Assembly: GCA_963761615.1 (NCBI GenBank)
Contig: CAVXGU010000003.1
Location: 2,294,001-2,358,000 of the forward strand
DNA: 64,000 nucleotides
Source: CAVXGU01 sp963761615
GTDB lineage: Bacteria > Acidobacteriota > Vicinamibacteria > Vicinamibacterales > CAVVIG01
Reading direction: 5' to 3'
Shown: positions 1 through 8,929 of the stretch, in pieces
Numbering within the stretch: position 1 is the stretch's first letter
Layout: every line of letters begins with the position of its first letter
The notes under the pieces: generated by a model
The model's input: the letters and a program-made list of their open reading frames with translations, nothing else
What the model was told of the DNA's origin: nothing
Database searches by the model: none
Position numbers and translations under genes: made by a program

Positions 1-1345
1 GCCGCCCCTGCTTCGCCCAGTCGACGGCGTGATCGGCCGAGAAGACGACCTGCCCGCTCGCGGCGCCGGGCGACGCCGGCAGCCCCTTGGTCGCGACCGG
101 GATCTTGCGCCACTCGCCGGGATCGAAGCCCGGCGCCAGCAGCTGCGAGAGCGACTCCGGGTCGACCATCAGCACCGCTTCCTTCGGCGTGATGAGCCGT
201 TCGGCCACCATGTCGGTCGCGATGACGACCGCCGCGTAGCCCGTCCGCTTCCCGTTCCGCGTCTGCAGCATGAACAGGCGCTCGTCCTGGATGGTGAACT
301 CGAAGTCCTGGACGTCCCGGTAGTGCTTCTCGAGGCGGGTGGTGATGTCGCGGAGCTGCCGATACGCCGCCGGCATCACCTGTTCCAGCTCGGTGATGGG
401 CTGCGGCGTCCGGATGCCCGCCACGACGTCCTCGCCCTGCGCGTTGATCAGGAACTCGCCGAAGAACTCCTTGCGGCCCGTCGCCGGGTTCCGCGTGAAG
501 CCGACGCCGGTGGCCGAGCGCGACCCGGTGTTGCCGAATACCATCATCTGCACGTTGACAGCCGTGCCGATCGAGTCCGGGATGTCGTAGATGCGCCGGT
601 ACTCGATCGCCCGCGCATTGTTCCAGGACCGGAAGACCGCGTCGCGGGCCATCTTCAGCTGCTCGTGGGGGACCTGCGGAAAGTCGCGGCCCGACCGCTC
701 GCGCACCACGCGCTTGTAGCGCACGACGACGTCGGCGAGCGCCTCCTCGTCGAGCTCCGTGTCCAGGTGCGCGCCGCGCGCCTGCTTGACCGCGTGGAGC
801 TCGTACTCGAAGGCGTCCTTCGAGATCTCGAGGACGACGTTGCCGAACATCTGGATGAAGCGCCGGTAGCTGTCGTAGGCGAAGCGGCCGTTGCTCGTCC
901 GGCGCTTCAGCCCCTCGACCGCGTCGTCGTTCAGTCCGAGGTTGAGGATCGTGTCCATCATCCCGGGCATCGAGAACTTCGCGCCGGAGCGGACCGACAC
1001 CAGCAGCGGGTTCTCCGTCGATCCGAGCCGGGCGCCGGCGACGTGCTCCAGCCGCGCGAGATACGTCGCGATCTCCTGGTCGATCGACGCCGGGATGCGT
1101 CCCTTTTCCTTGTAGTAGATGTTGCAGACGTCGGTCGAGATCGTGAAGCCGGGCGGGACCGGGAGTCCGGCGTTGGTCATCTCGGCCAGCCCGGCGCCCT
1201 TGCCACCGAGCAGATCCTTCATGTCCCGGCTGCCGTCAGCCTTGCCGCCCCCGAAGAAATACACGTGCTTCCTCGTCGCGGTCTTGGCCGTGGTCTTCGT
1301 CTGGGTCTTCGCCGTCTTCCCCTTGGACGCCCGCTTCTTGACCAT
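1..1345 (-). CDS. ppdK: Pyruvate, phosphate dikinase, N-terminal half (partial)
   Basis: Interconverts pyruvate, ATP and phosphate with phosphoenolpyruvate, AMP and pyrophosphate; cytoplasmic. The visible part is about 448 codons of a protein that is usually near 900 residues; it runs off the left edge just before the phospho-histidine domain. Seen: a Lys/Ala/Thr-rich start (MVKKRASKGK), the glycine-rich segment LLGGKGAGLAEM, and the ATP-grasp part GSRSATGVGFTRNPATG followed by GEFLINAQGEDVVAGIRTPQ. The ATG at 1345 is preceded by GGAG at 6-nt spacing and lies 20 nt after glyS, so it is probably the last gene of the phoH-to-ppdK run. PEP synthase is less likely because the RNPATG/NAQGEDVV pattern is that of dikinase. 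Confidence 0.93.
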   Translation of the reverse strand, partial: MVKKRASKGKTAKTQTKTTAKTATRKHVYFFGGGKADGSRDMKDLLGGKGAGLAEMTNAGLPVPPGFTISTDVCNIYYKEKGRIPASIDQEIATYLARLEHVAGARLGSTENPLLVSVRSGAKFSMPGMMDTILNLGLNDDAVEGLKRRTSNGRFAYDSYRRFIQMFGNVVLEISKDAFEYELHAVKQARGAHLDTELDEEALADVVVRYKRVVRERSGRDFPQVPHEQLKMARDAVFRSWNNARAIEYRRIYDIPDSIGTAVNVQMMVFGNTGSRSATGVGFTRNPATGRKEFFGEFLINAQGEDVVAGIRTPQPITELEQVMPAAYRQLRDITTRLEKHYRDVQDFEFTIQDERLFMLQTRNGKRTGYAAVVIATDMVAERLITPKEAVLMVDPESLSQLLAPGFDPGEWRKIPVATKGLPASPGAASGQVVFSADHAVDWAKQGR

Positions 1346-1365
1346 CTGCTACTCCGTGGGACGGA

Positions 1366-3678
1366 TCAACGAGTTCGAGTGCTCCCTGGGTCGAGCTGGC
1401 CCGGCTCGCGGGTGGGAGCGATTTCCGAGATATCGGCAATCTCCAGGACCATGTCTCGCAGCCCCGCCATTAGCTGCAGGCGCTTCTCGCGGACGGCCAT
1501 ATTCTCTGCCATCACGAGGACATCTTCAAAGTAGCGCGCGACCAGCGGCCGCAGCGCCGCGATCTCCTTCAGCGCGTCGAGATAGCGGCCTTCGGCCTCG
1601 GCTTCGTGGATGACGATCGCGTGCGACGCGGCGTGCCGGATCAGGGCCGTCTCCGCCTCGTCGGTCGCGCCCGCATCCGCGAACTCGACCAGGCTCGCCC
1701 AGCCGGCGGCGCCCGCCGGCACGTCCTTGGAGATGTTCTTCACGCGCTTGAACAGCTCGGCGAGCTCCACGAACTCGGGCGCCTGCCGCGCCTCGGCCAC
1801 CGCGGCCACCCGCGCGAGCGCCGTCGACGGCGCCAGCCGATCCAGATCGCCCGCCGAAGCCTCGGATCCGACGACGGCATTGACTTCGTCGTAGGCCGCG
1901 CCGCGCTGCTGGAGCACGTACCGCAGGCGTTCGCTGAAGAACGCCACCAGCCGCGGCGACCAGTCGGACTCCGGCGTCGCCGACCCCGCCCGATCGAGCG
2001 CCGCGTCGTACGGCTCGAGCGCCTTGGCGACGAGGGCGCCGATCGTGATGCGCTGGTCGATCCCGCAGAGGGCCGGCAGGTCCGCCAGAATCTTCACGAC
2101 GCCCTGGGCGGCGCGGCGCAGGCCGAACGGATCACGGGACCCGGTGGGTTTCTCGCCGGCGACGGCGAACAACCCGGCAATCGTGTCGAGCTTGTCGGCC
2201 AGCGCCACGGCCGCCCAGACGGCACTGCCATCGCCCAGGTCCGCCTTCGACGGCGCGGCCTCGGCCTCGACGCCGATCGGCAGGTACTGGTAGTAGATGG
2301 CCGTCGCGACCGGCTCGGGCAGACCCTCGGCGCGCGCGTAGACGCCGCCCATCACCCCCTGGAGCTCGGTGAACTCCCGCACCATGTCCGTCGCGAGGTC
2401 CGCTTTCGCGAGCCGCCCCGCCAGACGGGCGTGCTCGGCGGCGTCGCCGCCCGCGCCGAACACGGTTCCGGCGATCCACTCCGCCAGCCGCGAGATGCGC
2501 TCGGCCTTTTCGCGATAGCTGCCGAGCTTCTTGTGAAAGGTCAGCGTCGCCAGGCGCTCGAGCCGCGACTCGAGCGAGGCGCGCCGGTCCGCTTCCCAGA
2601 AGAACCGCGCGTCGCGCAGCCGGGCCGTGACGACACGCTCCGCGTTGCGCGCGATCGCCCGCTCGTTCTCCGGCTCGATGTTGATGACAGCCAGAAACGC
2701 GTTCTTCAGCCGGCCCGAGGCGTCCTCGACCGGGAAGTAGTGCTGGTGATGAATGAGCGTCGTGCCCAGCACCTCGTCCGGCAGCTCCAGGAACTCGACC
2801 GCGAACGTGCCGCTGACCACGGCGGGGTACTCCACCAGGTCGGGCACCTCCTCCAGCAGCCTCGAGTCGGCGTGCACCATCCGGCTGACGCGCCCCTGCA
2901 GGCGCTGGGCCTTGGCGTCGAGCTGGCTGACGATCTTGTCGCGCCGGTCTTCCCGCTCGAGCACCACGAAATTCTCGAGGAGCTTCGTCCGGTACTCGTC
3001 GAACGATCGGACCTTGATCGCGCGGCCGGGACGGCCGCTCGTCGTCAGGAACCGGTGGCCATACGTGACGGCGCCGGTGGCAACGTCCTGCACCTGCGTG
3101 CTCGTCGCGCCCGGCGTCCGGACGATCGTGAACGGCACGACGCGCCCGCCGTAGAGGAACAGCAGCCAGCGGATCGGCCGCCCGAAAACGAGATCGCCGC
3201 GGCCGTCCTCGAGCAGCGCGTCCCAGCGCATCGACTTGGGAAACGCCAGCCCGCGCAGCGTCTCGCCGAGCACTCCCGGCAGGACGTCGACGGCGGCCCG
3301 ACCCCGGACGTGCTTCCGGACGGCCAGGTAGTCCCCCTTGGCCGTACGCACCCGCTCGAGGTCCGCGACCGGCACACCCTGCTTCGCCGCGAAGCCGGCC
3401 GCCGCCGGCGTGGGGGATCCGTCCGGCTTGAAGCCCGCCGACACGGGCGGCCCGGTGACGAGCTCCTCGAGATCCTCCTGACGTTCGGGCACGCCCGCCA
3501 CGCGGGCCGTCAGCCGCCGGGGCGTCGCGAAGGTCTCGACCGGCGTGGCGGCCGGGAGGCGATGCTCGCGCAGGCGCGCGGCGACGACCTCGGCCAGCGC
3601 GTCGACGAGCCCCGGCAGCCAGCTCGCCGGCAGCTCCTCGCATCCGATCTCCAGCAGGAGCTCGCGATCGGAGGTCAT
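1366..3678 (-). CDS. glyS: Glycyl-tRNA synthetase beta subunit
   Basis: Beta subunit of the bacterial alpha2-beta2 glycyl-tRNA synthetase; it carries the tRNA-binding parts that let GlyQ charge tRNA-Gly. 770 residues, somewhat longer than the usual ~690. Seen: the family N-terminus LLLEIGCEELPASW, the segment FPKSMRWD and, further on, LIHHQHYFPVED. The ATG at 3678 overlaps the glyQ stop by 4 nt (ATGA), which fixes the start; longer in-frame extensions are Arg/Pro-rich and unlike the family. Translationally coupled with glyQ. Confidence 0.96.
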   Translation of the reverse strand: MTSDRELLLEIGCEELPASWLPGLVDALAEVVAARLREHRLPAATPVETFATPRRLTARVAGVPERQEDLEELVTGPPVSAGFKPDGSPTPAAAGFAAKQGVPVADLERVRTAKGDYLAVRKHVRGRAAVDVLPGVLGETLRGLAFPKSMRWDALLEDGRGDLVFGRPIRWLLFLYGGRVVPFTIVRTPGATSTQVQDVATGAVTYGHRFLTTSGRPGRAIKVRSFDEYRTKLLENFVVLEREDRRDKIVSQLDAKAQRLQGRVSRMVHADSRLLEEVPDLVEYPAVVSGTFAVEFLELPDEVLGTTLIHHQHYFPVEDASGRLKNAFLAVINIEPENERAIARNAERVVTARLRDARFFWEADRRASLESRLERLATLTFHKKLGSYREKAERISRLAEWIAGTVFGAGGDAAEHARLAGRLAKADLATDMVREFTELQGVMGGVYARAEGLPEPVATAIYYQYLPIGVEAEAAPSKADLGDGSAVWAAVALADKLDTIAGLFAVAGEKPTGSRDPFGLRRAAQGVVKILADLPALCGIDQRITIGALVAKALEPYDAALDRAGSATPESDWSPRLVAFFSERLRYVLQQRGAAYDEVNAVVGSEASAGDLDRLAPSTALARVAAVAEARQAPEFVELAELFKRVKNISKDVPAGAAGWASLVEFADAGATDEAETALIRHAASHAIVIHEAEAEGRYLDALKEIAALRPLVARYFEDVLVMAENMAVREKRLQLMAGLRDMVLEIADISEIAPTREPGQLDPGSTRTR

Positions 3679-4550
3679 GCGTCGGCCTCCGGCGCGGCAT
3701 CGGCCGCGTACGCCTTGGCGATGCCGACGGCGAGGTCGCGGACGCGGAGGATGTAGGCGGTCCGCTCGGTGACGCCGATGCTGTTGCTCGAATCGAGGAT
3801 GTTGAACAGGTGGGAGCACTTCAGGCAGTGCTCGAGCGCGGGCCACACCAGGCCGCTCGCGAGCAGCGCGCCGGCGAAGCGGTAGTACTTCTCGAACAGA
3901 TCCCGGTGGAACGCGGCGAACTCTCCCGGAGGCAGGTTCACCTGGCCGAAGACGTACTTCGACTCCTCGATCTCCTCGCGCAGGCGGACCTCGCCGTACT
4001 TCACCCCGGCGGCCCAGTCCAGGTCGTAGACGCTGTCGACCCGCTGGAGCACCATGGCGATCCGCTCGAGACCGTAGGTGAGCTCCGCGGAGATCGGCGC
4101 GAGCTCGATGCCGCCGGCCTGCTGGAAATACGTGAACTGCGTGATCTCGAGACCGTCGAACAGCACCTGCCAGCCGATGCCCCAGGCTCCGAGCGTCGGG
4201 GCCTCCCAGTTGTCCTCCTCGAAGCGGATGTCGTGCTGGCGGGGATTGATCCCGCAGGCCTCGAGACTCTCCAGGTAGATCTGCTGGACGTCGTCGGGGG
4301 CCGGCTTCAGGATCACCTGGAACTGGTGGTGCTTGAAGAGCCGGTTGGGATTCTCGCCGAACCGCCCGTCGGCGGGACGCCGCGACGGCTGCACGTAGGC
4401 GACGTTCCAGTGCACGGGGCCGAGCACGCGCAGGAAGGTCTCCGGGTGCATGGTGCCCGCGCCCACCTCGATGTCGAGCGGCTGCTGCAGCGCGCAGCCC
4501 CGCGACGCCCAGTACTCGGACAGCTTGAGGATGAGATCCTGGAACGTCAT
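3675..4550 (-). CDS. glyQ: Glycyl-tRNA synthetase alpha subunit
   Basis: Catalytic (class II) alpha subunit of the tetrameric glycyl-tRNA synthetase. 291 residues, the usual family length. Seen: the start MTFQDLILKLSEYWASRGC, then EVGAGTMHPETFLRVLGP and AYVQPSRRPADGRFGENPNR, all near-invariant in GlyQ. The ATG at 4550 begins 2 nt after the recO stop. It forms a coupled pair with glyS through a 4-nt overlap. The split alpha/beta enzyme, rather than the single-chain type, is typical of most Gram-negative phyla. Confidence 0.97.
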   Translation of the reverse strand: MTFQDLILKLSEYWASRGCALQQPLDIEVGAGTMHPETFLRVLGPVHWNVAYVQPSRRPADGRFGENPNRLFKHHQFQVILKPAPDDVQQIYLESLEACGINPRQHDIRFEEDNWEAPTLGAWGIGWQVLFDGLEITQFTYFQQAGGIELAPISAELTYGLERIAMVLQRVDSVYDLDWAAGVKYGEVRLREEIEESKYVFGQVNLPPGEFAAFHRDLFEKYYRFAGALLASGLVWPALEHCLKCSHLFNILDSSNSIGVTERTAYILRVRDLAVGIAKAYAADAAPEADA

Positions 4551-4552
4551 GG

Positions 4553-5197
4553 CTAGGGCCGCAGCATCTCCCTCAGGACCCGCGCCGACTTCAGGTTCTT
4601 CTCCAGGTGGTGTCCAATCATCGTCCGATGCACCGCCTCCAGTTCGGCGAGCGCGACGTCCGACACGGGGACGTCCGCCAGCGCAAACGGGCTCCTCACG
4701 CGCGCCGTTTCGAGGAAGGCGCGCGCGCCGGCCGAGAGCCCGGGCTCGACCGCGTACACGCCCTGCAGCCGCAGCAGCCAGTACTCGAGGTACCGCGCGA
4801 GCGGCTCCACCGGGACACCCTCGCCGAGCGCGTCGACGACCGACGCGCCCAGGCGATACAGGTTCTCGTTCGGATCCGCCTCCGGCGCCCACTCGTCGAT
4901 CAGCTCCGCGAAGTAGCTGACGTATCCGAGCGCCGCACCGCTCGTCGCCCTCAGCGGCGACCGGGTCGGCTCGACGAAGTGCAGGCTGACCAGATCCCGC
5001 CGCTCCCGTTCGACGTACTCCACCCGGCCGCAGGTCATCGGCTCGAGCGCGCCGCCGAACCGTCGCCGGCTCTGCCGCGCGTTCTTCGCGACGCCGCGCT
5101 TCTTGCCCCGGTCCCGGGTCAGGAAGACGACGATGCGATCCGACTCACCGAGCTTGTACGTCCGAAGAATCAGGGCGTCGGTGGTGTAGAGCGGCAT
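4553..5197 (-). CDS. recO: DNA repair protein RecO
   Basis: RecFOR-pathway mediator that helps load RecA onto SSB-coated gapped DNA. 214 residues. Seen: the OB-fold N-terminus YTTDALILRTYKLGESDRIV, followed by the basic stretch GKKRGVAKNARQSRRRFGG, both diagnostic. The four-cysteine zinc motif of some RecO proteins is absent; only one Cys is present. It lies between era and glyQ, a common bacterial order. A 49-nt gap to era contains a candidate terminator, so recO may also have its own weak promoter. Confidence 0.93.
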   Translation of the reverse strand: MPLYTTDALILRTYKLGESDRIVVFLTRDRGKKRGVAKNARQSRRRFGGALEPMTCGRVEYVERERRDLVSLHFVEPTRSPLRATSGAALGYVSYFAELIDEWAPEADPNENLYRLGASVVDALGEGVPVEPLARYLEYWLLRLQGVYAVEPGLSAGARAFLETARVRSPFALADVPVSDVALAELEAVHRTMIGHHLEKNLKSARVLREMLRP

Positions 5198-5232
5198 CCC
5201 GAGGCGAGCAGTTGGGCCGTCAAATGTACCAC

Positions 5233-5254
5233 AAAAATGCGGCCAATCAGCCGC
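5233..5254 (-). terminator. Candidate intrinsic terminator at the era 3' end
   Basis: On the minus strand a GCGGC-TGATTG-GCCGC hairpin is followed by ATTTTTG. The stem is only 5 bp and the era stop codon lies in its loop, so termination is probably partial, which would lower expression of recO-glyQS relative to era. Confidence 0.4.
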
Positions 5255-6155
5255 CGTCGCGGTCGCGCCGCGTCTCGCCGAGCTCCATCTGCCGCAGCAC
5301 GCGCAGGTCGTCGCGCCAGTCCGGCCGGACCCGGACGTGCAGATCCAGGAAGACGCGCGTCCCGAGGAAGCGTTCGAGCTCCTCGCGCGCCGAGGTGCCG
5401 ATGCGTTTGATCATGTCGCCGCCCCGGCCGATCACGATGGGCTTCTGCGACTCCCGGTCCACCACGATCGTGCAGTAGATCCGCGCCAGACCGTGCGCGT
5501 CGGCCTCCTCGAACCGATCGACCACCACCGCGCTCTCGAACGGCAGCTCGCCGTGCGTCAGCCGCAGCAGCTGTTCGCGGACGATCTCGGCCGCCACCAC
5601 CCGCTCCGGCTGGTCGGTCAGGTAGTCGGCGGGATAGAGCGCCGGGCCCTCCGGCAACCGCGCGAGGAGGACCGCCTCCAGCCGATCGACGTTCTCCCCC
5701 GTCGCCGCCGACAGGGGGACGATGTCGGCGAAGGTCCCCAGCTTCCCGTAGCGCTCCATGATCGGGAGGAGCGTCGGCTTCCTGACGAGGTCCGCCTTGT
5801 TCAGGATGAGGACGATCGGCGCGCGGGCGTCCTTGACCAGATCGAGCACGAACTCGTCGCCGCGCCCGGCGGGCTCCGACACGTCGACGACGAGCCCGAG
5901 CACGTCGACCTCCCCGATCGCGGCCACGGCCGCCTGCACCATCTGCACGTTCATCCGGTGCAGCGGGCGATGGATGCCGGGCGTGTCGAGGTAGATGATC
6001 TGCGCGTCGGGATACGTCCGAACGCCCAGAATCCGCCGCCGCGTCGTCTGCGGCTTGTCGGAGACGATCGCGATCTTCTCCCCGATGAGCCGGTTGAGCA
6101 GCGTCGACTTCCCGGCATTCGGCCGGCCGACGAGCGCGACGAGGCCGCACTTCAC
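5247..6155 (-). CDS. era: GTPase Era
   Basis: Essential GTPase that binds the 3' end of 16S rRNA and helps mature the 30S subunit. 302 residues, family length. Seen: the G1 P-loop GRPNAGKSTLLN near residue 10, G3 DTPG, G4 NKAD, and the C-terminal KH domain (IVIGRGGDMIKRIGTSARE). The start is a GTG overlapping the upstream corC-like stop by 4 nt (GTGA); earlier in-frame codons encode non-family sequence. It sits in the ybeY-corC-era order, where several genes serve rRNA processing. Confidence 0.97.
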   Translation of the reverse strand: MKCGLVALVGRPNAGKSTLLNRLIGEKIAIVSDKPQTTRRRILGVRTYPDAQIIYLDTPGIHRPLHRMNVQMVQAAVAAIGEVDVLGLVVDVSEPAGRGDEFVLDLVKDARAPIVLILNKADLVRKPTLLPIMERYGKLGTFADIVPLSAATGENVDRLEAVLLARLPEGPALYPADYLTDQPERVVAAEIVREQLLRLTHGELPFESAVVVDRFEEADAHGLARIYCTIVVDRESQKPIVIGRGGDMIKRIGTSAREELERFLGTRVFLDLHVRVRPDWRDDLRVLRQMELGETRRDRDGG

Positions 6156-7405
6156 GCCTCGCTCGCCGCCTGGGCCACGTCCCGCCTCGAGATCCGGACC
6201 TTGTGGATGCGCCGCCGCTCGGCATCGAGGACCTGGACGTCGAGCCCGTCGATGTCGAACCGCTCGCCCACCGCCGGAACGCGTCCGAGATGCGAGAGGA
6301 GGAACCCGCCGACGGTCTCGAAGCCCTCCCGCTCGATGCGCACGTCGAGGCGCCGCTGGACTTCGTCGATATCCACCTTGCCGCTGAAGACGAACCGCCC
6401 GGCCCCCTCGTCCACGATCGGCTCCGACTCCACGTCGTACTCGTCGCGGATCTCGCCGACGATCTCCTCGAGCAGATCCTCGATCGTCACCAGGCCCGCC
6501 GTGCCGCCGTACTCGTCGACCACGATCGCCCCCTGCGTCTGCTGCCGCTGGAACTGCTTCAGGAGCTCGGCGACCCGCTTGGTTTCCGGCACGACCACCG
6601 CCGGCCTCACGAGCGGCGCGATCGGCCGCGCGTCGTCGATCGGCCCCAGCGCGACGAGATCCTTGATGAACACGAAGCCGGCGATGTTGTCGAGCGTGCC
6701 CTTGTACACCGGGAAGCGCGAGTACTCCTGCTCCCCGAACAGCGCACGCAGATCCCTGACCGTCGCCGACTCCGGAATCGCGACGATGTCCGGCCGCGGC
6801 GTCATCACCTCGCGGACCAGCGTGCCGCCGAAGTCGACGATGCTCTGCAGGAGCCGCCGCTCCTCCCGGGTGCTCTGCGCCTCCCGCGCCGCCGCTTCGG
6901 CCTGCGCCTTGAGCGCGGCCGCGCTCGTGTCCTCTCCCCCGCTCCCGTTCGACCCCGGCGCCGGCTGCCGCCGGACGAGCGCCGCGAGCCGGCTCAGCCA
7001 CGACGTGACCGGGCGCAGCGCCTGGGCAACAGGCGCGAAGCTCGGCAGCAGCCATTCCAGGGTGCGCTCCGGATCGCGGCCGACCAGCACCAGCGGCAGC
7101 AGGACCTCGAACAGCACGAAGAACACCCCGGCCGCGCCCATCACGATCAGCCACTGGTGCAGCGCGCCGACGCCGATGGCCCGCGCCAGCACGATCGCGG
7201 CCAGTGCCGTCACGAGACCGAGCAGGAGCCGCAGCGGGACGAACAGGAGCACGGGGTTGTCGAGGTAGATGCCGAGCGGGCCGGGCCGGCGGTTACGCTC
7301 GGCCTCGAGGCGAAGCGAGAGGCGGACCAGGGCGCTGAACGCCGTCTCCAACGCCCCGAGATAGGTGCCCGCGCACCCGAGCAGGAATACGACGAGCGGG
7401 GTCAT
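6152..7405 (-). CDS. CorC/HlyC-family CBS-domain membrane protein
   Basis: Membrane protein of the CNNM/CorC (hemolysin C) family, thought to act in magnesium or cobalt efflux. 417 residues. Seen: hydrophobic segments between residues 1 and 135 (DUF21-like), a linker with an Ala-rich helix, a CBS pair from about residue 205 (VREVMTPRPDIVAIP; VDEYGGTAGLVTIEDLLEEIVGE), and a C-terminal CorC_HlyC domain (VGGFLLSHLGRVPAVGE). The ATG at 7405 overlaps the ybeY stop by 4 nt. A CorC homologue downstream of ybeY is a conserved arrangement. The ion specificity cannot be read from sequence. Confidence 0.9.
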   Translation of the reverse strand: MTPLVVFLLGCAGTYLGALETAFSALVRLSLRLEAERNRRPGPLGIYLDNPVLLFVPLRLLLGLVTALAAIVLARAIGVGALHQWLIVMGAAGVFFVLFEVLLPLVLVGRDPERTLEWLLPSFAPVAQALRPVTSWLSRLAALVRRQPAPGSNGSGGEDTSAAALKAQAEAAAREAQSTREERRLLQSIVDFGGTLVREVMTPRPDIVAIPESATVRDLRALFGEQEYSRFPVYKGTLDNIAGFVFIKDLVALGPIDDARPIAPLVRPAVVVPETKRVAELLKQFQRQQTQGAIVVDEYGGTAGLVTIEDLLEEIVGEIRDEYDVESEPIVDEGAGRFVFSGKVDIDEVQRRLDVRIEREGFETVGGFLLSHLGRVPAVGERFDIDGLDVQVLDAERRRIHKVRISRRDVAQAASEA

Positions 7406-7872
7406 CGCTCCGCCCGCTCGATCAGGCCCTCCCGCAGGCCGCCCTTGCGGCGCAGGCGCCGCTCGGCGCGCGACATCCGGCCGCCGTCGCCGTGATGGTC
7501 GTAGCCCAGCAGGTGCAGGAGCCCGTGAAGCGCCAGCACGCGGAGCTCGGTCGCCGTGGAGTGCCCGGCCCCCGCGGCCTGCCGCGCCGCCACGCCGCGG
7601 GCGATCACGATGTCGCCCAGCCCGGACAGACGGGCCCCGGGCCCGGGCGCGGCCGCCGCCGGGAAGCTGAGGACGTCGGTGGCACGATCCACGCCCCGAA
7701 ACCGGCGATTGAGGCCTCGGATGCGCACATCGCTCACGAGCGCGACGCTCACGCATCCGCGCGCGGAGGCAGGCGCCACGCGGGCGAGCCAGCGCGCCAG
7801 CCCGGGCGCGGATGCCGGACGCCCGTTCCCGTCCACGACCGCCACGCGCAGACGTTGGTGCGGGTCGGCCAT
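7402..7872 (-). CDS. ybeY: Endoribonuclease YbeY
   Basis: Zinc-dependent RNase needed for 16S rRNA 3' maturation and ribosome quality control. 156 residues. Seen: the zinc site HGLLHLLGYDHHGD (HxxxHxxGxxH), preceded by ATDVLSFP and LGDIVIA, all family signatures. It starts 3 nt after phoH and overlaps the next gene by 4 nt, so it belongs to a tightly coupled operon. Nothing unusual beyond an Arg-rich C-terminus. Confidence 0.95.
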   Translation of the reverse strand: MADPHQRLRVAVVDGNGRPASAPGLARWLARVAPASARGCVSVALVSDVRIRGLNRRFRGVDRATDVLSFPAAAAPGPGARLSGLGDIVIARGVAARQAAGAGHSTATELRVLALHGLLHLLGYDHHGDGGRMSRAERRLRRKGGLREGLIERAER

Positions 7873-7875
7873 GGG

Positions 7876-8841
7876 TCAGGGCACCTGGTAGGCGGCGCCC
7901 GCATTCGAGAACGCCTCGTAGGCCTTGACGATCTGCTGGACCAGACGATGACGGACGACGTCCCGCTCGTCGAAATGGACGAACGCGATGCCCTCGATGC
8001 GGCTCACCACCTTCATGGCCTCGACGAGGCCCGAGGTCCGCCCGGCCGGGAGGTCGATCTGGGTGACGTCACCGGTAATGACCGCCTTGGCGCCGAATCC
8101 GAGCCGCGTGAGGAACATCTTCATCTGCTCCGACGTGGTGTTCTGCGCCTCGTCCAGGATCACGAACGAGTCGTTGAGCGTCCGGCCACGCATGAAGGCA
8201 ATCGGCGCCACCTCGATGGTGCCGCGCTCCAGGTACCGGGCCACCCGGTCCACTTCCAGCATGTCGTACAGCGCGTCGTACAGGGGACGCAGGTACGGAT
8301 TCACCTTCTCCTGCAGGTCGCCGGGCAGGAAGCCCAGCTTCTCACCGGCCTCCACCGCCGGCCGCGCCAGGATGATCCGGTTCACCTTCTTGGCCACCAG
8401 GTAGGAGACCGCCTCGGCCATGGCCAGGTAGGTCTTTCCGGTCCCCGCCGGGCCGATCCCGAAGACGATGTCATGGGCCTCGATGGCATCCACGTACCGC
8501 CGCTGGTTGACGGACTTGGGCGCCACGCGGCGCTTCCCGCCGGTCGTGACGATGCCCTTGAGGAAGTGATCGCGAAGATCGACGGACTCGTCCTGGGCCA
8601 CCAGGTCGGAAGCGGTCTTCACGTCGGCGTTCGAGAGCCGGAACCCGTCGCGGATGAGGGACGAAAGCTGCCCCATCACGCGATCGACGCGGTCCGGACC
8701 GGATCCCTCGCCGTCCACGAGCAGGTCGTGCCCCTGCGTGCGGATCCGGACGTTGAAGAGTGATTCGAGATGCTTGAGGTTCTCGTCGTAGGAGCCGAAG
8801 AGCGTTTGGGTCCCCTCTTCCGGGACGGTGATGCGCTTCAT
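7876..8841 (-). CDS. phoH: PhoH-like ATPase (YbeZ)
   Basis: Cytoplasmic P-loop ATPase of the PhoH/YbeZ family, functionally linked to YbeY in RNA metabolism. 321 residues. Seen: an N-terminal KH-like part (residues 1-110), Walker A GPAGTGKTYLAMA near residue 133, Walker B FVILDEAQN, and the family sequence LTRLGFGAKAVITGDVTQIDLP. First gene of the run to ppdK, with a consensus-like promoter 53-82 nt upstream. An AAGGAG lies 23 nt before the ATG, too far to be an ordinary ribosome binding site; no better in-frame start is visible. Confidence 0.94.
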   Translation of the reverse strand: MKRITVPEEGTQTLFGSYDENLKHLESLFNVRIRTQGHDLLVDGEGSGPDRVDRVMGQLSSLIRDGFRLSNADVKTASDLVAQDESVDLRDHFLKGIVTTGGKRRVAPKSVNQRRYVDAIEAHDIVFGIGPAGTGKTYLAMAEAVSYLVAKKVNRIILARPAVEAGEKLGFLPGDLQEKVNPYLRPLYDALYDMLEVDRVARYLERGTIEVAPIAFMRGRTLNDSFVILDEAQNTTSEQMKMFLTRLGFGAKAVITGDVTQIDLPAGRTSGLVEAMKVVSRIEGIAFVHFDERDVVRHRLVQQIVKAYEAFSNAGAAYQVP

Positions 8842-8894
8842 CTGGCGCGGAAGGCCGCGTGTATCTCCTTGATTTACAACGAGTTAACAGAGCT

Positions 8895-8923
8895 ATTATA
8901 CGCGAAAATCCTCCGCCGGTCCA
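8895..8923 (-). promoter_or_regulatory. Sigma70-type promoter for the phoH operon
   Basis: Minus strand: TGGACC at 8923-8918, 17-bp spacer, perfect TATAAT at 8900-8895. It lies in the 88-bp gap between aspS and phoH, so the phoH-to-ppdK run has its own promoter. Confidence 0.6.
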
Positions 8924-8929
8924 CCGCCC